From Bacteroides muris (ex Afrizal et al. 2022) (GTDB lineage Bacteria; Bacteroidota; Bacteroidia; Bacteroidales; Bacteroidaceae), in contig NZ_SRYZ01000006.1 of the NCBI RefSeq assembly GCF_004793475.1, forward strand, positions 1 through 64,000: a DNA stretch of 64,000 nucleotides, in the 5' to 3' direction. Numbering within the stretch: the first letter of the stretch is position 1; each line of letters starts with the position of its first letter. The notes under the pieces are model-generated. The model saw nothing but the letters and a program-made list of their open reading frames with translations, had not been told where the DNA came from and ran no database searches. Both the position numbers and the translations under genes were made by a program. Shown piece by piece: positions 1 through 8,220 of this stretch.

Positions 1-5
1 AGATA

Positions 6-37
6 CAAAGATAGCGATTTTATCTGACATTCACAAA
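6..37 (-). promoter_or_regulatory. Divergent Bacteroides promoter for a gene left of the window
   Basis: Read on the minus strand, positions 13-6 are TATCTTTG, a perfect TAnnTTTG -7 box, and positions 37-34 are TTTG, separated by 20 bp, the usual -33/-7 spacing. The promoter reads leftward out of the window; the gene it serves is not visible. Confidence 0.6.
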
Positions 38-127
38 TAGAATCACTGTTATTTTAATGATAATCAGAGGATTATTCTAAAATTGTTGCTGACCAACCTG
101 ATTGTATTCGATTCGCTGAATAGTTAC

Positions 128-135
128 TATTTTTG
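128..135 (+). promoter_or_regulatory. Putative -7 box upstream of the first gene
   Basis: TATTTTTG fits TAnnTTTG and lies 23 bp before the ATG at 159. The only nearby -33 candidate is a TTG at 102-104, spaced a little too far, so this is a moderate call. Confidence 0.4.
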
Positions 136-158
136 CCAAAAGTTGACGAATAAATGCC

Positions 159-1793
159 ATGAAACTCCGACTCCTCATACAGATAGCTGTCGTTGTGTCC
201 ATAGTACTGCTATGTGCCGGTTTTGGCGTGTATTCTTTCCTGCGGTTGAATTCAGTGGAGAAACAGCAGGATTTCAATCTTTATACTTTGGTGCCGCAAG
301 ATGCCATAGCCATACTCGAAACCGACCGTATGGCAGATTTCGTGAAAGATATCAATGAACTGAATTGCAGCAAAGACAATCATTTTCTATATGTATCGGA
401 GCTTTTCGTTTACTTGAAGAAGTATTTGTATACTTTGGTGGAGGATACTCCACATGGACTGAGTAAACAGATGAACAAGATGCTGATTAGCTTTCACGAG
501 CCGGATACACCAATGAACCAAGTGTTGTATTGCAGTTTGGGTTCAGGTGATTATGAGTTGGTAGAGTCTTTTGTGGGGAAATACTGCTCCAGTTCGTTTC
601 CTTCCAAGTATTTCGATTATAAGGGAGAGGAGATACGTATCTATCCTATGGCAGACGGTCGTTTCCTGGCTGCCTACTTCACTCCCGATTTCTTGGTTGT
701 AAGTTTTCAGAAGCGTTTGATAGAGCATGTGATTGATGTGCGGCGGAGCAAAAAGTCCCTGATGCACCTCTCCTCTTTCCGTGTTATGCATGCGGGGAAG
801 CACAACAATGTGGCTGCCACAGTCTATGTACGTATGAAAGGAGTGGATATGGGGAAACCTACGGACGGTATCCGTTCGCAGACGCGACTGGGCAGTTGGG
901 CAGAGTTTGACATGAAGTTCAATGAAGATGCCATCTATTGCTCTGGCATCAGCCATGGGGCGGATTCCACACAGACGTTTATCAATGCCTTGCGGGTGCA
1001 ACAGCCGGTGGAGGACGGATTTTCCGGGGCTCTGCTTCCTTCTTCCACTTTCTTTTACAATCGATGGGCAATGTCTGACAGAAATACCTGGTTTGGTTTC
1101 ACTGCTAGTCAGGAGTATGCTAAGGCCACCTATTCAAATTATATCAAGCAGCACGACGAAGAGTGGATTGCTTACTTGAATGAGCATGCGGGCGAAAGTG
1201 TGATGTCTTGCTTGTTTCAGCCGAAAGACATGTTGTGTAAGCTGCCTTGCGCCGTGATGTGTATTCCTCTCAAGGATGAGTTGGCGGCAGAACGTGGCTT
1301 GCAGTCTCTGCTTTACAGTACTCCCAAGGAAGAGGATGCTCCGTTTATGCCGAAGGTGGTTTCAAATAATTCGTTGTATCCCAAAGCAAGGAGATTCCTT
1401 AAATATGTGCTGCCCCGTAATACGCTGCTCACCCAGTTGACGGGTATCACAGAGTCTGCCCTTTATACCTTTGCCTGCTTCTATCGGGGTAACCTGTTGC
1501 TGGCTCCCGATGCACTGAGCCTTTCGGCCTATATTGAGGCGGTGGAGAGCGGAGATGTGCTAGACGGAACGCCGATGTACGAAGAGGGTATCGGCAGCCT
1601 TTCACCCATATATAATTTTGTGATGATGGCGGATATGGAGATGATGCTGAGTCAGCCGGAAACGTATGTACGTCTGATACCGAACTTTTTCTTCCGCCAA
1701 TCCAACTTCTTTCGTAACTTCATGCTTGCAATACAGTTCACTTGTACAGAAGGAGTGGTTTATCCGAATATAGTATTGCTTTATAAAGGGTGA
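159..1793 (+). CDS. Membrane-anchored Bacteroidales protein of unknown function (DUF3352-like)
   Basis: A 544-residue protein with one N-terminal hydrophobic segment (about residues 4-28) and no lipobox, so it is probably anchored in the inner membrane with a large periplasmic part. I see no catalytic motif. The overall look (an N-terminal anchor, then 'LVPQDAIAILET' near residue 44, then a long alpha/beta domain) resembles the DUF3352-like proteins common in Bacteroidales, whose role is unknown. The ATG at 159 is the first in frame after a -7 box. It converges on the DUF3127 gene; a 12-bp inverted repeat lies between them. The family assignment is tentative. Confidence 0.7.
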   Translation: MKLRLLIQIAVVVSIVLLCAGFGVYSFLRLNSVEKQQDFNLYTLVPQDAIAILETDRMADFVKDINELNCSKDNHFLYVSELFVYLKKYLYTLVEDTPHGLSKQMNKMLISFHEPDTPMNQVLYCSLGSGDYELVESFVGKYCSSSFPSKYFDYKGEEIRIYPMADGRFLAAYFTPDFLVVSFQKRLIEHVIDVRRSKKSLMHLSSFRVMHAGKHNNVAATVYVRMKGVDMGKPTDGIRSQTRLGSWAEFDMKFNEDAIYCSGISHGADSTQTFINALRVQQPVEDGFSGALLPSSTFFYNRWAMSDRNTWFGFTASQEYAKATYSNYIKQHDEEWIAYLNEHAGESVMSCLFQPKDMLCKLPCAVMCIPLKDELAAERGLQSLLYSTPKEEDAPFMPKVVSNNSLYPKARRFLKYVLPRNTLLTQLTGITESALYTFACFYRGNLLLAPDALSLSAYIEAVESGDVLDGTPMYEEGIGSLSPIYNFVMMADMEMMLSQPETYVRLIPNFFFRQSNFFRNFMLAIQFTCTEGVVYPNIVLLYKG

Positions 1794-1853
1794 TTAGTCA
1801 GATATACTATAGAGTGTTGAGAGATAATAAGCACAAGGGAAGTCAAAATACGC

Positions 1854-1936
1854 ATTCACCACAGAATTCACAGATTAGCACATTTCTTTATTAATTCTAA
1901 AGCAATCTGCGTTAATTTGTGCAATCTGTGGTGAAT
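1854..1936. terminator. Inverted repeat between convergent genes
   Basis: ATTCACCACAGA at 1854-1865 is the exact reverse complement of TCTGTGGTGAAT at 1925-1936. The long loop carries further related words (CACAGATTAG, TTAATTTGTG). It lies between two convergent genes, so it may end transcription from both sides. The same kind of word recurs at about 39515-39545. Confidence 0.4.
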
Positions 1937-1949
1937 TATGACATTATTC

Positions 1950-2318
1950 TTAGAATGGCAGGTCATCCTTTGCATCTCCTGCGAGGAATTCCGGTGCAGC
2001 AGTGGGAGCCGGCGGCGGAACGGGAGCGCCCGGTGTGGGTGCGGCAGTGCTTACACGTTCTACTTTCCATGCACGAATACTATTGAACCAACGGTCTTGC
2101 CATTGGCGTGCGTCTACATCAAAAGATACTGTCAACTCTTCGCCCATCTGAATATTAAACTGTTCGATTTTGTCCGCTCCAAAAACGTCAAAACACATTT
2201 TACGCGGATATTGGCCATGATCTTCAATCACATATTCTTGTGATTTCCATTCGTTACCTGACCTAGAAACTCCGCCTCTGGGCTGGAGTATAGCGATGAT
2301 TTTTCCTGTAAATTCCAT
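1950..2318 (-). CDS. DUF3127 protein, SSB-like OB-fold with an SSB-type C-terminal tip
   Basis: A 122-residue protein. The N-terminal about 90 residues (starting MEFTGKIIAIL, with 'WQDRWFNSIRAWKVERV' at the end of the fold) match the DUF3127 family, a Bacteroidota OB-fold related to single-stranded DNA-binding proteins. A Pro/Ala-rich linker follows and the protein ends in DDLPF, very close to the DDDIPF tip through which SSB recruits replication and repair proteins. This is seen in the sequence; the inference is a small accessory ssDNA-binding protein. It is transcribed divergently from dnaN. The genuine housekeeping SSB is expected elsewhere. Confidence 0.85.
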   Translation of the reverse strand: MEFTGKIIAILQPRGGVSRSGNEWKSQEYVIEDHGQYPRKMCFDVFGADKIEQFNIQMGEELTVSFDVDARQWQDRWFNSIRAWKVERVSTAAPTPGAPVPPPAPTAAPEFLAGDAKDDLPF

Positions 2319-2401
2319 TGTTCTCTTTTTAAATGATGCGGCGAAGTTACGATTTTTTAGGAATATGAGACGAATATTCGGCTGTTTTTTCTTTGTATTT
2401 C

Positions 2402-2432
2402 TTTGTTGTAGGGAATTCTTTTTTTAACTTTG
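2402..2432 (+). promoter_or_regulatory. dnaN promoter
   Basis: TTTG at 2402-2405 and TAACTTTG at 2425-2432, spaced by 19 bp, match the Bacteroides -33/-7 consensus well. The dnaN ATG is at 2484, giving a leader of roughly 45 nt. Confidence 0.7.
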
Positions 2433-2483
2433 TCCGTCTGTTTGAGACACTAGCAAAATAAAAAACTTAAATATACAGAAGAT

Positions 2484-3608
2484 ATGAAATTTATCGTTTC
2501 GAGTACTGCGCTTTCCAGTCATTTACAGGCTATCAGCCGCGTGATTAATTCGAAGAATGCGCTGCCTATTTTGGATTGTTTCCTCTTTGAGCTGCAAGAC
2601 GGAACCTTGTCTGCCACTGTTTCTGATAGTGAAACGACGATGGTCACTACAGTGGAAGTGAATGAAAGTGATATGGACGGCCGTTTTGCCGTCACAGCCA
2701 AAACTCTTTTGGACGCTTTGAAGGAAATTCCCGAACAACCGTTGACTTTTGAAATCAATACGGATTCCCTTGAAATCACGGTACAGTATCAGAACGGTAA
2801 ATACAGCTTGATGGGTCAGAATGCAGACGAGTTTCCGCAGTCTGCCATGTTGGGTGACAATGCCGTACGTGTGGAAATGGATGCACAAGTGTTGCTGGGT
2901 GGTATCAACCGTGCTGTGTTTGCCACGGCTGATGACGAACTTCGTCCCGTGATGAACGGTATCTATTTCGATATCACAACGGAGGATATCACGATGGTTG
3001 CATCAGACGGTCATAAGCTGGTGCGTTGCAAGACACTGGCTGCCAAGGGCAACGAGCGTGCCGCCTTTATCCTGCCCAAGAAGCCGGCTTCGCTGATGAA
3101 GAACCTGCTACCGAAGGAACAAGGCATGGTGACTATTGAGTTCGACGAACGCAACGCTGTGTTCACACTCGAAAGCTACCGCATGGTGTGCCGCCTTATT
3201 GAAGGGAGATATCCTAACTACAATTCTGTGATTCCGCAGAACAATCCTTATAAGGTGACGGTAGATCGCCTGCAACTGCTTGGTGCTTTGCGTCGTGTGT
3301 CCATCTTCTCTTCGCAGGCAAGCAGCCTTATCAAGTTGCGCATGAAGGAGAACCAGATTGTCATCTCTGCACAGGACATCGACTTCTCTACATCGGCTGA
3401 AGAAACACTGGTTTGCCAGTATGCGGGCAATCTGATGAGCATCGGTTTCAAGTCCACTTTCCTGATTGACATTCTGAATAATATTTCTGCCGATGAAATT
3501 GTTATCGAACTGGCAGATCCTTCACGTGCAGGTGTCATCATCCCGGTAGAGCAGGAAGAGAACGAAGACTTGCTGATGTTGCTGATGCCGATGATGCTGA
3601 ATGACTGA
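2484..3608 (+). CDS. dnaN: DNA polymerase III subunit beta (sliding clamp)
   Basis: The ring-shaped processivity clamp that holds DNA polymerase III on DNA. The 374-residue length and full-length similarity fit DnaN, with three repeated clamp folds (about residues 1-120, 128-245 and 247-370). It begins MKFIVSSTALSSHLQAISRV, and the C-terminus 'LMLLMPMMLND' corresponds to the usual 'LIMPMRL'-type ending. It has its own promoter and a 13-bp-stem hairpin downstream. The next gene is a DnaQ-like exonuclease, so two DNA-synthesis functions sit side by side. Confidence 0.97.
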   Translation: MKFIVSSTALSSHLQAISRVINSKNALPILDCFLFELQDGTLSATVSDSETTMVTTVEVNESDMDGRFAVTAKTLLDALKEIPEQPLTFEINTDSLEITVQYQNGKYSLMGQNADEFPQSAMLGDNAVRVEMDAQVLLGGINRAVFATADDELRPVMNGIYFDITTEDITMVASDGHKLVRCKTLAAKGNERAAFILPKKPASLMKNLLPKEQGMVTIEFDERNAVFTLESYRMVCRLIEGRYPNYNSVIPQNNPYKVTVDRLQLLGALRRVSIFSSQASSLIKLRMKENQIVISAQDIDFSTSAEETLVCQYAGNLMSIGFKSTFLIDILNNISADEIVIELADPSRAGVIIPVEQEENEDLLMLLMPMMLND

Positions 3609-3634
3609 TGAATATTACAATCGGATTATGAGTT

Positions 3635-3684
3635 ACGAGCTACAAGTGGCTGCGCAATTATGCCGCACGGTACTTGTAGCTCGT
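3635..3684 (+). terminator. Hairpin downstream of dnaN
   Basis: ACGAGCTACAAGT (3635-3647) pairs perfectly with ACTTGTAGCTCGT (3672-3684). There is no clear T-run, so it may be a mobile intergenic palindrome or a weak terminator. It separates dnaN from the exonuclease gene. Confidence 0.45.
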
Positions 3685-3745
3685 GGCTTGTAATTCAAAC
3701 TTATAATTTATAGCTCATAGCCAGAGCTTATAAAACGAAAAAACA

Positions 3746-4516
3746 ATGAAATTGAATCTGAAAAATCCGATAGTCTTTTTTGATTTGGAGACTACGGGTA
3801 CCAATATCAATTCAGACCGAATTGTCGAAATCTGTTACCTAAAGGTATATCCCAACGGGAATGAGGAGTCCAAAACCATGCGTATCAATCCCGAAATGCC
3901 CATTCCTGCCGAAGCATCTGCCGTTCATGGCATCTACGATGCCGATATAGCTGACTGCCCCACATTCAAGGAAGTGGCGCGCAATATTGCCAATGACATT
4001 GAAGGATGCGACTTGGCTGGCTTCAACTCCAACCGTTTTGATATCCCTGTTCTGGCGGAAGAGTTCCTTCGTGCCGGTGTGGACATTGACATGAGCCGCC
4101 GCAAGTTTGTGGACGTGCAGGTCATTTTCCACAAGATGGAGCAACGCACGTTGTCTGCCGCCTATAAATTCTATTGTGGCAAGAATCTGGAAGATGCTCA
4201 TACGGCAGAGGCCGACACACGTGCCACTTACGAGGTGCTGATGTCGCAGTTGGACCGTTATCCGGAGTTGCAGAATGACGTGGCTTTCCTTGCCGACTAT
4301 TCCAGCTTCAACAAGAATGTGGACTTTGCGGGCCGTATGGTCTACGATGAAAAAGGGGTGGAAGTATTCAATTTCGGCAAGTATAAGGGTATGTCGGTAT
4401 CCGATGTTCTGAAACGTGATCCCGGCTATTACAGCTGGATTTTGAACAGTGATTTTACTTTGAATACCAAAGCTACGCTGACTAGAATACGTCTGCGTGA
4501 AATAACTCAGAAATAA
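3746..4516 (+). CDS. DnaQ-like 3'-5' exonuclease
   Basis: A 256-residue DEDD-family exonuclease. ExoI is FFDLETTG (about residues 10-18, with catalytic D and E), ExoII lies around 'LAGFNSNRFDIPVL' (about 92-105), and the ExoIII H/D pair is 'AHTAEADTRATYE' (about 152-164). The C-terminal 60 residues ('EVFNFGKYKGMSVSDVL') form the small accessory domain found in ExoX-like exonucleases. It probably acts in proofreading or repair; whether it is the true Pol III epsilon subunit cannot be told from sequence. Its stop codon abuts the coaBC start directly (TAA then ATG), so the two are co-transcribed and probably translationally coupled. Confidence 0.9.
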   Translation: MKLNLKNPIVFFDLETTGTNINSDRIVEICYLKVYPNGNEESKTMRINPEMPIPAEASAVHGIYDADIADCPTFKEVARNIANDIEGCDLAGFNSNRFDIPVLAEEFLRAGVDIDMSRRKFVDVQVIFHKMEQRTLSAAYKFYCGKNLEDAHTAEADTRATYEVLMSQLDRYPELQNDVAFLADYSSFNKNVDFAGRMVYDEKGVEVFNFGKYKGMSVSDVLKRDPGYYSWILNSDFTLNTKATLTRIRLREITQK

Positions 4517-5746
4517 ATGGCAAATATACTGAAAGGGAAGAAAATAGTATTAGGCATTACGGGCAGCATTGCCGCCTATAAAGCATGCTATATTATTCGC
4601 GGACTGATTAAGCGTGGTGCAGAGGTGCAGGTGGTCATTACATCTGCCGGTAAGGAATTCATTACCCCCATCACGCTCTCTGCCCTCACCGGTAAACCGG
4701 TCATCAGTGAGTTCTTTGCACAGCGCGATGGCACCTGGAACAGCCATGTGGACTTGGGGTTGTGGGCAGATGCCATGCTGATTGCTCCGGCAACGGCTTC
4801 TACCATTGGTAAGATGGCAAATGGTGTGGCAGACAATATGCTGATTACTACTTATCTCTCTGCCAAAGCTCCGGTATTTGTGGCACCTGCCATGGACTTG
4901 GATATGTACGCCCATCCTTCCACCCAAAAGAATCTGGATATACTCCGCTCTTATGGAAACCATATTATAGAACCCGCTACGGGAGAACTCGCCAGCCATC
5001 TGGTGGGGAAAGGCCGTATGGAGGAGCCGGAGAATATCATCTGCCATCTGGAGATGTACTTTGCTGCCAAAGAGGGAGACCTGATGGGTAAGACAGTGAT
5101 GATAACCGCAGGGCCTACTTATGAGAAGATAGACCCGGTGCGCTTCATCGGCAACTATTCTTCCGGTAAGATGGGATTTGCCTTGGCAGACGAATGCGCT
5201 GCAAGGGGAGCCAAGGTGATACTGATTACCGGTCCGGTACAGCAGACCACTTACTTTCCGATGTACCAATACCATGTGGTAGAGTCGGCGCGGGAGATGT
5301 TCGATGCTGCATCCGCAGCCTTCGTCCATGCCGATGTCGCCATCTTGACAGCTGCTGTGGCAGACTATACTCCCGAACAAGTTGCTGATGAGAAAATCAA
5401 ACGCGAAAAGACCGGGGAGATGAGTTTGAACTTGAAGCCTACCCGTGACATAGCTGCTTTCTTAGGTAATCTGAAGAACGATACGGCGTCCCGTCGACGT
5501 CTTCTCGTAGGCTTTGCCCTTGAGACTCATAACGAGCAGATGAATGCGGAAGACAAGCTCAACCGCAAGAATCTGGACTTCATCGTGCTGAACTCCTTGA
5601 ACGACAAGGGGGCTGGTTTTCGTTGCGATACCAATAAAATCAGTATTATAGATTGCCATGGAAAGACGGACTACCCATTGAAGTCCAAGGCTGAAGTGGC
5701 TGCCGACATCGTGGACCGTCTGGTGAAGGAATTGACTTTGAAATAG
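4517..5746 (+). CDS. coaBC: Bifunctional phosphopantothenoylcysteine decarboxylase / phosphopantothenate-cysteine ligase
   Basis: Catalyses two successive steps of coenzyme A synthesis: ligation of 4'-phosphopantothenate to cysteine, then FMN-dependent decarboxylation to 4'-phosphopantetheine. Residues about 1-180 are the CoaC flavoprotein domain (GITGSIAAYKA; the SHVDLG motif with active-site His near residue 75; 'APAMDLDMY' near 120). Residues about 190-405 are the CoaB ligase ('TAGPTYEKIDPVRFIGNYSS'; 'KIKRE' near 295). The length of 409 residues is normal. It starts immediately after the exonuclease stop. The stop codon lies in the repeat TAAATAGTAAAT that also follows recN. Confidence 0.97.
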   Translation: MANILKGKKIVLGITGSIAAYKACYIIRGLIKRGAEVQVVITSAGKEFITPITLSALTGKPVISEFFAQRDGTWNSHVDLGLWADAMLIAPATASTIGKMANGVADNMLITTYLSAKAPVFVAPAMDLDMYAHPSTQKNLDILRSYGNHIIEPATGELASHLVGKGRMEEPENIICHLEMYFAAKEGDLMGKTVMITAGPTYEKIDPVRFIGNYSSGKMGFALADECAARGAKVILITGPVQQTTYFPMYQYHVVESAREMFDAASAAFVHADVAILTAAVADYTPEQVADEKIKREKTGEMSLNLKPTRDIAAFLGNLKNDTASRRRLLVGFALETHNEQMNAEDKLNRKNLDFIVLNSLNDKGAGFRCDTNKISIIDCHGKTDYPLKSKAEVAADIVDRLVKELTLK

Positions 5747-5759
5747 TAAATAGTAAATT
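5741..5759 (+). repeat. 19-bp repeat spanning the coaBC stop codon
   Basis: AAATAGTAAATAGTAAATT at 5741-5759 is identical to 7438-7456; in both places the first TAG is the stop codon of the upstream gene (coaBC, recN). Confidence 0.6.
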
Positions 5760-5779
5760 TTCCAATCGTAAATATCCTT

Positions 5780-7450
5780 ATGTTGCGTTCGCTTTACATA
5801 CAGAATTATGCACTTATTGAAAAGCTCGATATCAGCTTCAGTAGCGGTTTCTCGGTGATAACGGGTGAGACCGGTGCTGGAAAATCCATTATTCTAGGTG
5901 CCATCGGTCTGCTACTGGGGCAGCGTGCCGACGTGAAGGCCATTCGTGTGGGAGCATCTAAGTGCATCATCGAGGCCCGTTTTGATATTTCCGCTTACAG
6001 TATGCAGCTCTTTTTTGAGGAGAATGAGCTGGAGTACGAGGAAGAATGCATCTTGCGTCGCGAGGTGTCCGCTTCGGGCAAGAGCAGGGCATTCATCAAT
6101 GATACACCTGCTTCATTGGCTCAGATGAAGGAATTGGGAGAGTTACTGATTGACGTGCATTCCCAGCATCAGAACCTTTTGCTGAACAAGGAGGGATTTC
6201 AGTTGAATGTACTAGACATCCTGTCGCATAATGAAGAGGCCTTGTCTGCTTATCAGAATATCTTCGGAGAGTGGAAGGAGGCACAGCAGGATTTGGAAGC
6301 CCTTGTTGCCCGTGCCAACCAAGACAAGTCAGACGAAGACTATATTCGTTTCCAACTGGAACAGTTGGAAGAGGCACACTTGTCTGTCGGTGAGCAAGAG
6401 GAGCTGGAGCAAGAGGCAGATACGCTGAGCCATGCGGAAGAGATAAAGGCCGGACTCTATCGGGTAGGGCAGACGCTCTACTCGGATGAAGGCGGCTTGT
6501 TGTCCGGGTTGAAGGAATGCTTGAATACAATGCTCGGCTTGCAGAGGGTTTATCCGGTTGCCGGAGAACTTGCCGAACGCATGGAAAGCACTTATATCGA
6601 GCTGAAGGATATTTCGCAGGAAGTGTCGGGTAAGGAGGATGAAATAGAATTCAACCCCGAACGTCTGGAGGAAGTAAACGAACGTCTGAATCTGATTTAT
6701 ACGCTCCAACAGAAGCATCGCGTTGCTACTGTCGGCGAACTTCTGACGCTGACGGATGAGTATACCGCGAAACTCTCCGCCATTACTTCGTCCGACGAGC
6801 GCATTGAGGAGCTGAAAGCGCGTTGTGACGCTTTATATAATAAGGTGAAAAAGCAGGCTGTCGTCCTCACCAAGGCGCGTATTGCCGCTGCTTGCGAAGT
6901 GGAGAAGCAGATGGCTGCGCGGCTGATTCCGTTGGGCATGCCCAATGTCCGTTTTCAAGTAGAGATAGGTGTCCGCAAGGAGCCGGGCATACATGGGGCG
7001 GATACTGTGAACTTCTTGTTCTCTGCGAATAAGAACGGGGCATTGCAAAGCATCTCCTCTGTAGCTTCGGGTGGTGAAATAGCCCGCGTCATGCTCTCCA
7101 TTAAAGCAATGATAGCTGGTGCTGTCAAGCTCCCCACCATTGTATTCGACGAAATAGATACCGGAGTTTCCGGCGAGATAGCTGACCGCATGGCAGATAT
7201 CATGCAGGAGATGGGTGAGCAGGACCGCCAGGTAATCAGCATCACCCATCTGCCTCAGATTGCTGCCCGCGGACGCGCCCATTACAAGGTGTACAAGCAG
7301 GACAACGAGACGGAAACAAACAGCCATATCCGTCGTTTGACCGACGACGAACGGGTGGAAGAAATAGCCCACATGTTGAGTGGCGCTAAGTTGACCGAAG
7401 CAGCATTGAATAATGCTAGGGCGTTGATGGAAGTAGCAAATAGTAAATAG
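5780..7450 (+). CDS. recN: DNA repair protein RecN
   Basis: An SMC-like ATPase acting early in double-strand break repair. At 556 residues it is full length. The Walker A is GETGAGKS (about 30-38), the central region about 160-370 is a long coiled-coil, the ABC signature is 'SVASGGEIARVMLS' (about 430-443), and Walker B is 'TIVFDEIDTGVSGE' (about 453-466). A 29-bp gap separates it from coaBC, and the rlmB ATG is 26 bp downstream, so these genes are probably one transcript. Confidence 0.97.
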   Translation: MLRSLYIQNYALIEKLDISFSSGFSVITGETGAGKSIILGAIGLLLGQRADVKAIRVGASKCIIEARFDISAYSMQLFFEENELEYEEECILRREVSASGKSRAFINDTPASLAQMKELGELLIDVHSQHQNLLLNKEGFQLNVLDILSHNEEALSAYQNIFGEWKEAQQDLEALVARANQDKSDEDYIRFQLEQLEEAHLSVGEQEELEQEADTLSHAEEIKAGLYRVGQTLYSDEGGLLSGLKECLNTMLGLQRVYPVAGELAERMESTYIELKDISQEVSGKEDEIEFNPERLEEVNERLNLIYTLQQKHRVATVGELLTLTDEYTAKLSAITSSDERIEELKARCDALYNKVKKQAVVLTKARIAAACEVEKQMAARLIPLGMPNVRFQVEIGVRKEPGIHGADTVNFLFSANKNGALQSISSVASGGEIARVMLSIKAMIAGAVKLPTIVFDEIDTGVSGEIADRMADIMQEMGEQDRQVISITHLPQIAARGRAHYKVYKQDNETETNSHIRRLTDDERVEEIAHMLSGAKLTEAALNNARALMEVANSK

Positions 7451-7456
7451 TAAATT
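7438..7456 (+). repeat. 19-bp repeat spanning the recN stop codon
   Basis: Second copy of the 19-bp sequence at 5741-5759, followed by a further AAATAGTAAAT at 7460-7470. It is probably a low-complexity intergenic expansion that reached into the stop codons. Confidence 0.6.
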
Positions 7457-7476
7457 GTTAAATAGTAAATAACTAC

Positions 7477-8217
7477 ATGGTTGATAACAGTGAAATGATT
7501 TTCGGCATCCGTGCCGTGATTGAAGCCATTCAGGCAGGAAAAGAGATAGACAAGATATTGGTAAAGAAGGACATTCAGAGTGATTTGTCAAAAGAGTTGT
7601 TTGCTGTCTTGAAAGGGACTTTGATACCGGTACAGCGCGTTCCGTTGGAACGCATCAACCGCGTGACGCGTAAGAATCACCAGGGAGTAATTGCTTTCAT
7701 CTCTTCAGTTACTTACCAGAAGACGGAAGATCTGGTACCCTTCCTTTTCGAGCAAGGCAAGAATCCTCTGTTTGTGATGCTTGATGGCATCACGGATGTC
7801 CGTAATTTCGGTGCCATTGCCCGTACTTGCGAGTGCGCGGCGGTAGATGCCGTGATTATCCCTGCACGGAACAGTGTGTCTGTCAACGCAGATGCCATGA
7901 AAACCTCGGCAGGAGCTTTGCACACCCTGCCCGTTTGCCGCGAACACAGCCTGAAAGAGACCTTGCAATTCCTCAAGAACAGTGGCTTTCATATTGTGGC
8001 GGCCACAGAGAAGGGCGATTATGACTATACCAAAGCCGACTATACCGGTCCGATGTGCATCATTATGGGTGCCGAAGACAAAGGGGTGTCCTATGACAAC
8101 CTGGCGTTGTGTGACGAGTGGGTGAAGATTCCTATGTTGGGAACTATCGAGTCCCTCAATGTTTCCGTTGCGGCCGGTATTTTGATTTATGAAGCGGTGA
8201 AACAAAGAACCAACTAA
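7477..8217 (+). CDS. rlmB: 23S rRNA (guanosine-2'-O-)-methyltransferase RlmB (TrmH family)
   Basis: A SPOUT-fold RNA 2'-O-methyltransferase, predicted to modify G2251 of 23S rRNA. The N-terminal about 75 residues form the substrate-binding L30e-like domain. The knot domain carries motif 1 'VRNFGAIARTCE' (about 108-119), motif 2 'IIMGAEDKGVS' (about 192-202) and motif 3 'IPMLGTIESLNVSVAAGI' (about 214-231). The length of 246 residues is typical. Other TrmH paralogues are hard to separate by eye, so RlmB is the most likely but not certain name. Confidence 0.88.
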   Translation: MVDNSEMIFGIRAVIEAIQAGKEIDKILVKKDIQSDLSKELFAVLKGTLIPVQRVPLERINRVTRKNHQGVIAFISSVTYQKTEDLVPFLFEQGKNPLFVMLDGITDVRNFGAIARTCECAAVDAVIIPARNSVSVNADAMKTSAGALHTLPVCREHSLKETLQFLKNSGFHIVAATEKGDYDYTKADYTGPMCIIMGAEDKGVSYDNLALCDEWVKIPMLGTIESLNVSVAAGILIYEAVKQRTN

Positions 8218-8220
8218 GAT

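Noticed and set aside
4550..5380. Long minus-strand open frame (276 codons) inside coaBC
   Set aside because: It is the antisense shadow of an unmistakable coaBC gene; its translation is rich in His, Cys and Gly and matches nothing. The same applies to 6833-7591, 13481-14284, 14381-15139 and 42404-43249.
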